This document shows positions 1-12,838 of a DNA stretch of 64,000 nt, piece by piece. A program made the translations under genes and the position numbers. The stretch lies in NCBI GenBank assembly GCA_964247055.1, contig OZ176055.1, forward strand, positions 8,432,001-8,496,000, written 5' to 3'. Origin of the DNA: Paragordius varius (Eukaryota; Nematomorpha). The notes under the pieces were generated by a model, which was not told the origin of the DNA, searched no databases, and was given only the letters and a program-made list of their open reading frames with translations. The number at the start of each line of letters is the position of its first letter. Positions within the stretch are counted from its first letter, which is position 1.

Positions 1-70
1 TTTTTATATTCATTTTTTTAAAATAATCAAAAAAATTGTAAATATTTAAAATATTTATATATAAATATAC

Positions 71-131
71 CTGCAGCTGGAACATTGATTGAGGATAAAA
101 GGATTAGAAATATAATAGCATAGGGTCCCAT
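71..131 (-). CDS. First exon of a secreted protein (signal peptide), gene runs off the left edge
   Basis: On the minus strand an ATG at 131-129 opens 20 codons beginning MGPYAIIFLILLSSINVPAA. This is a textbook signal peptide: a hydrophobic core followed by small residues suited to signal peptidase. The exon ends at 71 with one base of the next codon and a GT donor (GTATAT), so the intron is phase 1. The rest of the gene would lie left of base 1. The phase-1 signal exon matches the first exon of the Ig gene and the domain exons of the antistasin gene in this window, a usual design for extracellular modular proteins. The family cannot be named from the signal peptide alone. A chance open stretch with a donor is possible. 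Confidence 0.5.
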
Positions 132-3100
132 ACTATTCAATGTGATTGAATTTTTCGAATTACTAAACAACTTTTTTAACATGTGGTGTGATTTGTTTGA
201 TATAATAATTTTTTTTACTAAAGTTTACTCAAATCAAATTTTTTTAATTTATAAATATTAGATAATCAGTGGAAAAAATATTGTATAGTTTGCACGAAGA
301 AAAAATCTTTAAAATCTAACAAATTTGTATCCGAAAACATATATTTTTTTACTAGCTAATATATATATATGTGTTTCGCGGTAGGTATTTATATTATATA
401 TTGATGTTGATGATATTATTGATAATCTATAAATATAAAATGAAAATAAAATAAGAAAAAAATGATAATACACAATAAAATTTTAGAGGATTAATTTTTT
501 TTGGATTGTAAAAAAAAATCTAAAATTTTACCGCGAGCGGAATTGGATTTGTTTTCTAGTGTGTTCTTCGAAATTTTTCCACAGCAATCAAATGTAATAT
601 TAATTATCAAGCGGTTTGAATAACATTAAAAACAGAATGATAATTTATTTTTATATTTTTGTACACGAAAAAAGTAGTTGAATTAAATTTGAAAAGTAGT
701 TGTTAGATATTATTTTCAATGTGGTTCGAAAAAAAAACTGTCAATTCCAATGTAAATTTTATTGTCAGCTTTCTGGTAAGCTATTTTCGGACACACAATC
801 GAAAAAGAATAATCAAAAATAAATTTTATGATTTGAAACGGAATAACAATAAGAAATTAATAAAATTTGACATTTGAATAAGGAAAGGAAGTGTGAAATT
901 TGAAACGCGCTAGAGAATTTGTCAAAGAATGTATTGTTGTTAACAGGCTTGATATGAATTTAGCGGTGATTTAAAAAAAATATATAAGCATTGAAAAAAA
1001 CGTGGTCAATTTCTTTTTGTCGAATATAAGGATATTAGCAACCAACCAGCCTTTTTCAAGATTAAATAAATTACTATTTATTCCACAAATGAAGAATATA
1101 AAATTATTTCACAGTTTTTTAAGAAAATAATATTTAATGAAGTAAAATCAAAATATGGAGTTGCAAATGTAGTATATATCTCTATATCTTATGCACGCAC
1201 AATATTTAAAACTTTGCAAAACTGTGAAAAGGTGTTTTAACTTTTAATAAGGAATACATAAGGAATGAATAAGGGAAAGTAGGAAAAAATTATTATTTAA
1301 ATTTATTTATTTATTAACTTAAACATTAGATTGCATTTTTTAAAATAAACATGAAAAAAATGGTGGAAGATATATATGTACGTATAAAAGATCTTAATTA
1401 CATAAAGAGTAAATTATTGAGTTCTAAAGAACTAGAATTTTGTTGGAAATACAATAATTAAAAAAAATAGTTTATATTGCTTTGCTAATATAATAATATG
1501 GATATGTAATATTGATTTGCTTTGAGAATTTCAATTTGATAGAGCAAACAGCAAATATTAATAATATACCTTTTATGTATATATCATGAAATTTATATAT
1601 GATATATATATATATATATATATATATGAACTTTTATTTAAGGATGAAATAGGAAAAAATATTTCATACTACTTTATACTATATATATATATATTTATAT
1701 ATATATTTTAATAGAAACACCTAGAAATTTTGTTTAAACGCTGCGCTGTTTATAAATATATATATATATATATATTATTGATTGATATATGGATGTTTTG
1801 TTAAGGAAGATTGATTACGCAAAACAAGTAGAAGGCTTTTGCAATTTTCCAGGGATTTTATCTATTTCATTATATTATTATTATTATACATATATAATTT
1901 TTTCATTTTATCATTATTAATGAACTTTTATCACTAAACAACATCTATCTATATATATATATATATATATAATCAATGGATTCTATTATTACATTTATAC
2001 TATATTGTCCTGTCTAAATTAATATATATTAAATAAACTTATCTAAAATTTTACTGTATAATTTGCTCTTTGCGCAGGGGTAGGTTAACAAATTTTCAAA
2101 TTAAACAAGTATCCTGGTTAACCCTGTATGTGCATTAGAAAAATTTTTGGATTAGATCAAGTGAAAATATAGGCTAACAATAATTTTCTTTCAGCCATAT
2201 AAAAAATCTGTATGTTTAAAAAATTTGATTTTCCATTTCAATTTTTTCGATTCAATAACATTTTCACGTTAAAATAGTGTTGGATATAGCTAATGCTGCT
2301 CTACTGGAATCATTCATATCTTTACAAGATAAAATCACTAGATTAGATATTTTACGCGCAGTAAAAAGCCTCTGAGTGTACAGTTAAATAGATATTTTAT
2401 TATTATTGATTATTTAATTTTACATCCAAAGAGTGTAACACACATTTTTAATTTTCCATTTAAATTGAAAATATCAGAAAAAAAATGTTTAAAAAAAATT
2501 TCTATATAAATGATGATGTTTTTTTATGTATAATCGAAGAAATTTTATTTTAATTAAAAAATTGATTGGTCCATTACATGCTGAGTTACTGAAATTAAAA
2601 TTAATTTTTTTTAATTAACTTAATTTTGTTTGCCAGAAGTTTACACCTTTAATAAAGAAGTGCTAACTAATATATAGACCAACACGGAAAAAAATGCTTT
2701 TCTTTATACATTTTTTTAAAATAAATTTCTAGAAAATAAAAAACTTTTTTCAACAAATTCAGGGATAAATAAGTACAATTTCACTTTTTATGACCTGATT
2801 ATTTTGAAAAGTACAAAGATTGGAGATTAATTCTGAAAGCGCTGAATGCATTTAAAATTCGACCAGGGATCAACATTTTTAATGAAAGTACAAATAATTT
2901 TTACTAATCTCTCAATAACCTAAATTAAAATATTTTAGTGATTAGCGTAAGGATGAATTCTAGAGTATATATACCGTTGGAATTTGTATTATAACAACCA
3001 TGGAGAAGAAATATGAAAACATATGAAAATAATTATTAATTTTGACCTAAATGAAATTCAAAAACAAGAAATTTATAAAAAGTTTTAACGTTTTATAATA

Positions 3101-3390
3101 TATTATTATTAATATTAGATCCAGATATTTATAGCGCCGCTATGATTGAGTCGAAAACGAGAATTGGATATATGACAAAGAAGATTTTTATTGCATTGCA
3201 CATTTATGCTGGCCTATTGACATTATGAGAACCAATTGGTAACATAGTTTATGGGTAAAAATAACAAAATGTTGAACTTTACTGTAATGCCCATTAACCA
3301 CAACACTAATTTGAATAGGCTGTATATTTATGTTGTTATAAATAAAAATAACACATATAGAAAAAAAATCATAAGTAAAATATTTATAGC
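132..3390. other. Non-coding AT-rich stretch
   Basis: No gene seen. It holds AT-rich sequence with several TA microsatellites, for example around 1597-1627, 1680-1710, 1756-1776 and 1950-1971. A stretch at 3298-3319 resembles one at 5742-5762 and may be a worn target duplication of the LINE that lies between them. Confidence 0.5.
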
Positions 3391-3549
3391 GGATCACAAG
3401 ACATTAAATTAATAAAGATGAAAAATTATTGCGTTATGATAACGTAGTAGGGTTGTCAGATGGGGTTGGTGGTATGGAGGTGGGTGTCTCCGGGTGAGGG
3501 CGCATATATTTTCTACCGCTGATAAATTCGAAGAATATGTCAAAAGAGA

Positions 3550-5650
3550 ATTTGATGGTGTCGATAACTATATCCTTTCTCATCTCGGCTGTTTTTTCAT
3601 CTTAATTTAGCTAAAATAGCCCTTTCATTTTTTGAATGCCATGATCCAAGGGCGCCCACGACGATTGGGATGATGTGGAATTCGTCGAATTGACCTGAAA
3701 CTGCAACTGTGAGGTGACTATATTTCTCTATCTTGATATTGTGGGCCTAGTGTAGGGCATTGGGCCAGTTTTCGTATGTGACAATTGAATCGATGATAAG
3801 GCACTTGCACGGCCACCACGAGATCGGGTTTGAGTCTTGACGAGTCCAGTGCTTGATTTTCGGATATAAACTGAAGGTTGGATGGGAGATTTTGTTTAAG
3901 GTGGCGCACAATATTGTCGTGTCGCTAATTAAAGCGACTGCAGAACCCAAGAATATGGCCTTTAGATTCGTTAGGTTCGTTGCATTGCCAGAAGTTGCGA
4001 TCATAAGAATCAGCAAACCTTTGGCTATTTGTGGGTAGGAGATTCAACCTCGTCTTGTGTATTAACTTCCAGTCCCTGTATCTCAGGTTCCGGGAGTTAT
4101 ACAGGAAGAAGTGGGATGATTTGTGTTGTGCAACACATTACATTACTTTTCCTAGCGAGGCGGTGTGTTCGAGATCACAATCAATGTGATCTCTTTTCCA
4201 CTTGCGCAGGAGAGATATGACACTGTGTCGATTGCAATGTTGTTCGCCACCGAGGTTGGGTAGAGTGGCCAGATGACCAAAGCCGATCGGGCTTTGTTAC
4301 AAACGTTATCGAACTCATTCGTTCTGTTGATAGAGTCGGGTGCCCGATAATAACGAAGCTAGCTCGCTAGGTGACTGAGAATTGAGTTACAATCTCTTTC
4401 CTGCAACTTTACTTATTTCAAGGAAGGCGGTGTTTTGGGGCACTTTGTCATTGCTGGTTAGCAATTTGAACGCCGAGTCAATCAGAAATATGTTCATATC
4501 ATCTTTCGTTAAAAGACGTCATAATGTCTTTTGCTACGTGAGCCAAATATCCAATTACACTGCTCAACAAGGTTTTCCACCACCCCATTATTTTTGCATT
4601 TTCTGATACCTAATGGCATGGAAAGGCCAAAACAAAAAAGAAAATTGAGGCCACCAATAGGATTTTTCCGAAATTTAATTTTTAAATTTGTATTTAATTT
4701 AAAAATAACAATCATTTTTCGTGTAACATATGTTTAATATTCAAACTAACAAGTCGATACAAGTAAATTCCATGCATGAATAACAAAATTCTAGGATAAG
4801 ATACTAAACAAGCTAAGAGCCAAAGTATTAAAAATCTAAAAGGGGCTTATTCCGCGCGAGATTTAATTGGATTGTTGGATTTTGTCGATCAGTCTTCAGC
4901 TTGGCCCTTGTTTATATAAGTGAAGGCCGATTGGGTTGCCTAAAAAATTGATTGTATCTGCTTCAATGATTATCTTGATTGGCAAGTTATCTATTGATGG
5001 CATATGATCGCGGTGATTGATATACGAATTGTATTTTTTGTTGATTCAAGAGAAGTCCTATTTTGCTCAGTGACTGTTGGACCGAGTTTATAGCGGTTTG
5101 GTGGTTATGGTGGTCTTTTGTAAGCAAACATAGGTTTTCAGCATATGCTAAAGCTTCGTGGCCGTTTAACCTCAGAAGCTATAGCGTATCGTTGATAACG
5201 AGGTTTGAAAAAGTGCCGGACAGTGGACAGCCTTGTTTGATACCAGATTTGAATCTTATTAGCTTGGTGGGACTATTTCCGGTCATAAACGAAATGGTAG
5301 CATTTTCGTATATATCGCTGATGAGGCTGATAAAACTGCTGCTAAGAACAATTTTCTGAAGACATTCGGGATGCTTTTGTGAGGAACAAAATTGAAGTGG
5401 CGAAATGTCCAGCCATCTTGCAAATAGAGGGGTTTTATGTATTTTGATATGCCTTGTGCGGACTTAATTGTGAAATCATGCTCTAGGCATCCGTCATAAG
5501 GCATAAAACCTTTTTGTGTTGGGTCAAAGATGCTGTTAAGTTTTGAATGGTTATTGATTCTATCAGATATTAGTGCCGTAAAAATATTGTATATTATGTT
5601 GCACAAGGCTATTGGAGGCCAGTTTTTAATAATAGTAAGGTAAGAATTCT
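3550..5650 (-). mobile_element. R2-like non-LTR retrotransposon (restriction-like endonuclease type), degraded
   Basis: Minus-strand reading gives, from about 5620 downward, a reverse transcriptase start resembling WRPIALCNIIYNIFTALI, then QKGFMPYDGCLEH, then GIKQGCPLSGTFSNLVIND, then AYAENL where active enzymes have YADD(L). Below 4030 come a CCHC-like zinc knuckle (C..C, H, C near GHILGFCSRF), RHDNI, and SSRLKPDLVVA, the PD..D core of the restriction-like endonuclease. Near 3710-3620 follow IIPIVVGALGSWHSKNER and ILAKL, typical of the C-terminus of R2/Hero/NeSL-type LINEs. The order RT, knuckle, endonuclease identifies this large group but not the exact clade. Several in-frame stops and frame changes and the altered YADD motif show that it is dead. 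It is richer in G+C than its surroundings. The 5' part of the element is missing. Confidence 0.75.
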
Positions 5651-5800
5651 TTTTTTGGCATTATTTAAATATATTTTCCCTTTTGTTAAATTAATTATGG
5701 ACAAATTTTGTTTTATACCACGGTAGTTTTATACAGATTGGCTACAACACTAATGTAAATAGGCCAGCTTAAATGATGGTTAGCATAAAAGTTGTAAAAG

Positions 5801-6090
5801 TGTTGTTAAGTTTAAACCATCACGAATTTTAAAATAATGATAGTGATTTGTAATAATTTGGATATAATATATGTATACAATTTTTTTAAAAGTATTTTGC
5901 ATGATATCAAATAAAACAAATAAAATTAAGGATCATCCATGACGGTATTTGCATTATTATACGAGTAAACTAATGGTTATGTTATTTGAATACAAAAATA
6001 TAAATATAGACTATGCAAATATTATCATCACTACAATTTGTATCATACATCCAAAAATTATATTTATAAATATTTTTTGCATAGGTAACA
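5801..6090 (-). repeat. 3' LTR of the Gypsy fossil
   Basis: On the minus strand it begins TGTTACCTATGCAAA at 6090, directly after a purine-rich tract, the expected polypurine primer. Its inner sequence matches the 5' LTR only in patches. The far end (about 5801-5807) was placed by the terminal AACA and is uncertain. Confidence 0.45.
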
Positions 6091-9000
6091 TCACTACACC
6101 CTTAGGAGAACCGCACCGGCTTCCGGTGAATTCTCTCAGGGTAACGACGCTCGATCGGACTTTCATTAATTTTGTAATTATTACTATTATATAATCATTA
6201 CTATGCAAAAAAAATTTAAATAATTATTTTTTCATGAGATAGCTTATGAACAGTGAACTCATTTGCCGCAATAATAATAATAGTAATGACAATAATAACG
6301 ATAAAATAAATGATAACAATATATCTCTCAATATTTCAAAAACTAGTTAATCAACAAATAAAAATTGCTATTGTTTTGAGGAACCGGTGTAGTTGAGTTG
6401 GCGGGTAGGTCTACGTGTTTCATCTGATTCGCGTGCTTTCTGACCATCTTATTGTTTCCCTGATCCCATACGCTCTAAGAAAGCAGACCGGTTCTATCGG
6501 CGACTTCGCCTGCTCGCCGTTCGGGACCCTGTTCGTTTTAAATCATTATCCGTTGGTCTATTGAGAACTCACGACGCGGGGTGCATCTAAGGGTGTTCGT
6601 GTTTATCCAGGTCAATGGTGTTTGGGTAAGATACTCGTTTAAACAGCAATCGAAAGGGGATTTCTTTTGCGGTATCATGGATTGATTTTACAGTAAGACC
6701 ATAAGGAAGTATTAAAAGCTTTCTGAGGTGTATTGTAATTTTTGATTTTTTATATTTGCCCTTTAGGGATCCCACTATCCCTTTACCATCCCATTACATA
6801 TAGGATGATAGGGGGTTACCCTCAAGTATTTAATTCCCAAGTTCGTCAGGGTTGACGTAAAATACGGATTATTAACGTAAAAAGCGTTGTCACTTATTAC
6901 CATCCTTGGAAACCCAAACCTGCAAAGGTTTCCTCGAGTTTGAGCAATATATTCACCGATGTAACCCTTTTAGCATAAACCCTTACGACCACTTTGATGC
7001 GCTGTTAATAAGCAACAACCCGAAATACCCATCGACTGGATCAGCTATATTAATGTGTAAGCGCTCCCATATTACAGCATTCGGATTTTATTCTCTAACT
7101 TTGGTCAAAAACATGTAAATCTTGCCATCGCTTTCATCGTTTCCACATTATTATGATCGCTGTGCAAATAATTAACCACACTCGCCTGTAAGCTTTCCGG
7201 AATAATGATTCCATAGTTTAAACTAACTTAACAGTTCGTATTGATACGCAATTTCTTCTTTCAGGTTCGTAAACCCAGCTAACTCAACATCACTTCAATC
7301 TTGTTTATGTATCGCCTTGATTGCCTTTTTCCAAAGTTTTATCCTTAACTGTCTCTCTCCGGATCTCATCTCGACTTAAATGAACCTTCTGACAATTTAG
7401 GTACCTTAAATGTCTCGTTACTATGTAATCCATATCAATTGTGTCAACATTATCTTCCCCGGGGCATCTTGACAAGTAATCGGCTCAATTTTTCGGACCG
7501 CCTGATAACTTAATTCAACTCAATTATTCAGTCGGTTAACCCATCTTAAACTTCGCATTATGAATTTCTTTTAAATTTATATCCCTATTTATCAGCCTAA
7601 CCAGTGGTAAATGGTCTGTCAAAATTTCAAACTTTCTACCATAGATGAAGTTAGATACTTTTTTAATACAAAAACAATAGCCTTTAATTGCCCGTAAATT
7701 CAGTTCTGCGGTACTACACTTTCTCTAACTATAGGCAATAGGTTTCCTTTCATCATTTATCACATGACTTAAAATACATCCAAACCCTATGTCTGAGGAA
7801 TCGGTTTCAATCACCAGCTTTGTATCCGGATTGTATGAATACTTGTTCACTTAAATTCCTTTGCTGCTTTCCAACTTTTCTCTTATTTTTTTGACCATTT
7901 CCATCGGACACTTATTACACTATATAAATCACTTAAAATCAATTGAAGCTTGAGTATAAATCTTTCATGGAGCTAAAAACCTAAAATACTTCTTAAAGAT
8001 TTTTTATTCACAGGTTTTTTTAAATTGATTGCCTTTATAATCTTACAAGGACTTATACTACTTATTTCCAATCCCAATTACCTACTGAAGGTTTACCAAT
8101 TTTTATTTTTTCTTTTCTAATTTAAAACCTGCCAATTCTAACCAATTTAATACTTTGTTATTATTTAATATTCTTGTTCAGATTGCCAGTTAAACATCAT
8201 CTAAATATACAGGCCGGAACACTCTTTATAACCTAGTCCATGACTCGCTGACGAAAGGCATCCATTTATAGCCGAAAAATCTCTTGTGCGTTACAATCGT
8301 TAGGAGGTGTTATGATTCTTTAGATATGGGCACTAGATAGGCATCTTTCAGATCAATCTTAGTGAAAACTTGTCTTTCGCCAATCTTACTTGCCAAATCA
8401 TCAAACGTTGGGATGATGTAAGAGTCCTACGTCAGCCATTTGTTGATCGTGACTCTAAAGTCCCTGCAGATTCTCAGCTCTCCGTTCGCTTTCAATACGT
8501 TGACCGTTGGCATGACCCATGTAAGAGGTGTGAGGTTGGAATTTTAGTTCCAAAATATCTAACTTCTGCAGTTTTAGCAATATTCTCTCAACTTTTGAAT
8601 TTAAAGGAAGCGGCACTCGTTGACAAGGCCAAAGGGGGAGAGGCTTTGTGAGCTTTTAACGGCTCATAAACAGCCTAATTGTCAATGAAAATTTTAATAA
8701 TTTATCAAGTTTAATTAACATCTTACCACGCCTCAAAGTTAATGACACTGATATCGGCTTCCGTGTCGTATCGTTTTGTATTGTTTATCATTTACTGTCC
8801 ATCGTGACATTGGCATTACTTTTATATGGATTTGGAGGTTGAACATAGTCTTGGCAGCGTTTTTCGCTCAACACATTTTGGCGGTTTTCCGAATTTGTTG
8901 CGATTGCGGTTCCAGGCAGGACATTTGTTTGGTCCATGGATACTCCCATGATGCTTGCATGAATGTGTCCGAAGTTTTGATTGTTATAAGCAATTTTATT

Positions 9001-9098
9001 ACCATTGTTATATAATTGGTATTATAGCGATGCACATGTTGGCAATTGGCACTCTCATTTTTTTGCAATTTGGATTTGAATTTCGGTGGTGCCACCAA

Positions 9099-9347
9099 TG
9101 TTATGCTATGTTAGTTAGTCGATTGACCATCTATGTTGTCAAATTAACTGATATAAATAATGACAGTAAGTTTTAATAATCGATATATAGATTCATAAGG
9201 GTATTTGCATGAAATATAGAAATATATACGAAACTATTGGATTTGTTATATTCATCATATTATAAAAATTTAAATATATACAATTCAAATCTCACTGAAA
9301 TTTATGATATACAACAGTTACAACTGTAAATATTTGCATAGGTAACA
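9099..9347 (-). repeat. 5' LTR of the Gypsy fossil
   Basis: On the minus strand it begins TGTTACCTATGCAAATA at 9347 and ends in AACA at 9099. It is followed by TTGGTGGCACCACC, a plausible primer-binding region comparable to TCTGGTAGCC after the left LTR of the element at 11.8 kb. Confidence 0.55.
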
Positions 9348-10499
9348 AAAAGTAATTATTATTATCCAAACTCTGCATTATATATAATATTTATAATAAT
9401 TACTTATGGCTACTTTAGCATCGAGGCAAATGATAATCCAATTCTAAGTTCTCTATAAGAATTACCTCCGATTTATATAGGCCATCTAATTACTGATAAA
9501 TGAATCACGTATGAATATAATAATTAGTCCTGCAAAACAAAGTGAAATAAACATAGTAATAGTTTTCATATAGATCAGGGCTTCTAAAACTTTTGTATTC
9601 CAACCCAATTTATGATTGCGAGTTTCTTAACGACTTCAATAAATTAAAAGAAAAATAAATTAATATTTTGTAATGTACAATTATTGGGTACAATATACAT
9701 ATGCATTTAAAATATGTAAGTTATAAATTCGTTTAACATATAAAAATCTTAAATTCAAATTTGGACAAAATGTTGCAGAACTGTTTTTATTATAGTTTCA
9801 AAAACAAAAAGGGATTCTGACCGTCTTAATTCTCTCGAATATATTCAAGTAGTTGCGTGGTAAAAATAAAGTTTGAGTCAAAAATTTAATGAGATGGATG
9901 TGTCATTGGTGTTATGTTTGAAACTGCTGGACGTAAAATCTCTTCAACATTTTCTCGCTGAACGATATTGGAATTTAATGTGTTTTAATACTGAAAAAGT
10001 AATTCACCTAAATATGTGGTGTTGGATAGCAGAAGTAAATTTAAGGCCATATCGGCGATTGTGGGAAATTCAGTTCTAGTTCCGATCCAAAATTTTAAGG
10101 CTCTTTTTGGAATTCTATAACATGTTCTGATTCATAGTTAATTTCTACAATATATTATAATGATCGGAATAGAAATGCTGGTATAAACAATCTTTCCGAA
10201 CCAGAATATTTTATGATATATTTATCTTTAATGATTGTTATTTTTCTTTATACCAATAATTTTACAAGTTAAAAAACATTTTTTGTTAAATTGTTTTTTT
10301 ATCGCTCGGGACCCCATTATTTTGCTACGTTACCTCCAAACGACTAAGATATTACAAATATCTGGTTATTATCATATTCATAATTATACCATTTTTAACA
10401 CTTCATGACCTTTTCATTCATTTGTCCTAGTTGACATATGGAAATAGGTTTATATCCGAGAGTTTAATTTTTCAAATAAACTTCTGTTTTAAAAGCTCT
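9348..10499. other. Non-coding stretch
   Basis: AT-rich sequence with no supported gene. A 68-codon open stretch at 9873-10079 has no recognisable family, splice context or signal and is not called. Confidence 0.4.
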
Positions 10500-10860
10500 A
10501 TAAACCAAAACTTAATTATCAAAGCTTGTTCTTATGTATTAAATAAAAAACTTATTTTTTACAGTTTTGTGATATCATGAGTCTAAAATTGGGACAGCTT
10601 TAAACACGAAAACTAAGAGGTGATATTAAAATCAAAATATATCATTTGCTGGTAAAATGTAAACTGAAAGTTTTTTAATTATTTTCAATTTCTAATCATA
10701 ATATACATTTATTTGCCTTGGATTTAGCGAAAAATTTTATTAAAAAAATGGCGGCGAAAAAGTATAAGATAAGGATTTTTTGTGCGCTTAAAAGGTTAAA
10801 GAAATTATATTTTTAAACTCGGCTTAATACCCTAAACACTTTTTAGGATAGAATCTCTAA
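10500..10860 (+). repeat. Dispersed repeat family B, copy 1
   Basis: Shares ordered blocks with 24940-25460, 55520-55900 and, reversed, 48360-48780. The blocks are AAACTTATTTTTTACAG followed by a gap and AAAATTGGGACAGCT, then an ATTTATTTGCC block, then GGCGGCGAAAAAGT with AGATAAGGAT after it. No coding capacity was seen. The nature is unknown, perhaps a non-autonomous element. Confidence 0.5.
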
Positions 10861-11116
10861 TTATAATACTAACCCAAAAGTCATGAGTATTGACAAAATA
10901 TATAAACAAAACGCAGTGATTTGTGGATATCTCTTATCAATATCAATGTACACTGGTCTCGGGCTTGTTGACCTTCGTCAGTACGCAATATATGGTTTGA
11001 GAGTTAACATTTCCGCATAAAAACTAAGTTTAAAGCAATACATAATGCAGTAAATTCAAAGAAAGTATACAATATGTTGTAATACGACTTCCAGTTTTAT
11101 AGACTAATATGCTTTA

Positions 11117-11400
11117 ACACTTGGATACAACACATTCATTTCAGTTCTTCGATTTTAATGGGGTAGTTAGATAACCCAAGTCTGTTTTAAATTAAATTCT
11201 GTAAAAATATGGAAGAAATCGAAACCAGGCAACATTTTGAACTTATATAACATTAATACACCGAAATATATAAAAAAATTTATTCAAAAATACTTGATAT
11301 TACTAATTTTATCACTTGGATACAACACAATTATTTCAGTCCTTCGATTCAAATTGAGGTAGTTGAATACCCCAGGCCTGTTTATAATTAAATACATGAT
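11117..11400 (-). repeat. Two end fragments of the TTAA MITE family
   Basis: Around 11118-11190 and again around 11310-11395 the long terminal motif appears: CACTTGGATACAACAC, then TTCGATT, then a GGGGTAGTT..ATACCCC hairpin. These are the reversed right ends of the MITE seen complete at 13944-14507 and 56385-56966. The first is preceded by TTAA. They run into the satellite unit that starts near 11400. Confidence 0.6.
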
Positions 11401-11821
11401 GGTAGTTGTAGGCGGGTAGTTCCTACCCAGAGGCCAATATAAAAATGTAGATAGATAAAAAAAATTGCCTTTATATCTGGAATCATCGTTCATTCCTCTT
11501 AGTTTATGGACGAATGGCTCAAAACTAAATAATAGTTAAATGATAGCGCAATTTTTAGGGAATAATGGGCCTATTTAACGGCAATTGAAAAAATCCGCTC
11601 GACTAAAATTTTTACGGGTAATATTTTAAGCAGCTATTAAACTCATATGGCCTGATAGATTTTCTGAAATTTAGCCCTAAAACGCGACGGGTCAGTTTTT
11701 CGCGGGGAGCTCCTTACTCAGCAGCTATCATCAAAGAAACGCTTGACTAAAATTTTTGTTATTTGACAGAAAAAACGTGGAATCCTTATTGAATTTTTAC
11801 GGTCTCATACCTAGGGCAGAT
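11400..11821 (+). repeat. Short copy of the satellite part of the composite repeat
   Basis: About 1.2 units of the roughly 330-365 bp repeat found in tandem at 31140-32700. Shared landmarks are GGCGGGTAG, TACCCAGAGGCCAATATAAA, GGCCTGATA and the closing string GAATTTTTACGGTCTCATAC at about 11792-11811. The LTR element at 11822 has inserted just after that closing string. The matching tail of the composite resumes at 13129. Confidence 0.65.
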
Positions 11822-12105
11822 TGTTACATGCAAATTTTAAATATATACTTTGTTTGTATATCATAATTTTCTGTGTTACATGCAAATTTGAAATACATAC
11901 TTTGGTTGTATATCATAATGCGTTATTTGAATTGTATTATTTTTATATTTTTTTGGTATTATATAAATATTATATCCTTTGATACTTAAAATTTTATCGT
12001 TGTAATGCAAATTATGTACACCTAAAATTAGTATATATAAACCACAAAAAAACCGAATAAACATTTTTCACGTTTCTCATATTATCTCCTCTTTTCAAGT
12101 TAACA
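11822..12105 (+). repeat. Left LTR
   Basis: Begins TGTTACATGCAAATTT and ends CAAGTTAACA. It holds an internal near-duplication of about 52 bp at its start (TGTTACATGCAAATTT recurs at 11874). The same duplication is present in the right LTR, so it predates the insertion. Confidence 0.75.
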
Positions 12106-12838
12106 TCTGGTAGCCAAGCGAATCCGAACTAATCTAACAACTAATCTAACATAACTGTGGAACCCACTGAGTTTCAAACTCGGATGGTGGAAGAGTTCAA
12201 AATGCAACAACCATGACAATGTCAATTGCCAATATCACCAACATGTCCATCAAAAAATATGATTATAAAACCAATTATAGCTAGGGTAATAATTTAAATC
12301 GATCACAACAATCAAAACCTCTGACACATTCGCGCAAGGGTTATGGGACTGTTCATGGGCCAAGCAAATGTCCCGCCTGGAACCGCAATGCAAATGCGGA
12401 AAACCCAACCACTTCGCTAATGTAGATCAAAAAAACACTGCCAAAAATATGTTCAACCGCCAGTGCACTGAAAGCGAACGGGCTAAGAATCTATAGCGAC
12501 TTTGGAATCATTATCAACAAATGGCTGGGGAGGACTCCCACATCATTCAACATTTGATGGATGGGTAAGTTAGATTGGCGCGGACAAGCTTGTAACAAGA
12601 TTGATCTGTAAGACGCCTACCTCCCCAGGTCGAGCTTAAGAGTCGCTACACCCTCTACAATTTCAACGCTAAGAGGATGTTCCCGTTACAAAAGGATACC
12701 GTTCAGATTCCCCGCAGCACCGATAGTATTTCAGTGTGAATGGACCAGTTTAACAAGAAATGGTCCAGGATGGCGTGAGGCATAGATCAACATGTATTAT
12801 CATTCAAACTAGTATTATTTCGCCTAAGGGGGAAGTGA

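Larger units (their letters stand above)
5801..9347 (-). mobile_element. Gypsy-type LTR retrotransposon fossil
   Basis: An old, broken Gypsy (Ty3) element in reverse orientation. Both ends carry related long terminal repeats that start TGTTACCTATGCAAA. On the minus strand the order is 5' LTR, a gag remnant with a zinc-knuckle trace near 8870-8940, reverse transcriptase near 8500-8150 (LKDAYL-type motif), a weak RNase H region, the integrase C-terminal part near 6770-6590, a purine-rich tract and the 3' LTR. At about 3.5 kb it is shorter than a complete Gypsy element, so internal material is lost. It is disrupted many times over and the two LTRs have drifted far apart, which points to an old insertion. 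Confidence 0.7.

Noticed and set aside
9873-10079. 68-codon open frame on the plus strand.
   Set aside because: No conserved motif, no splice support, base composition like its surroundings.
10884-11020. Short open stretch starting MSIDKIYKQNAVICGYLLSI on the plus strand as a possible first exon.
   Set aside because: No downstream exon in phase and no family match; it lies among repeat fragments.
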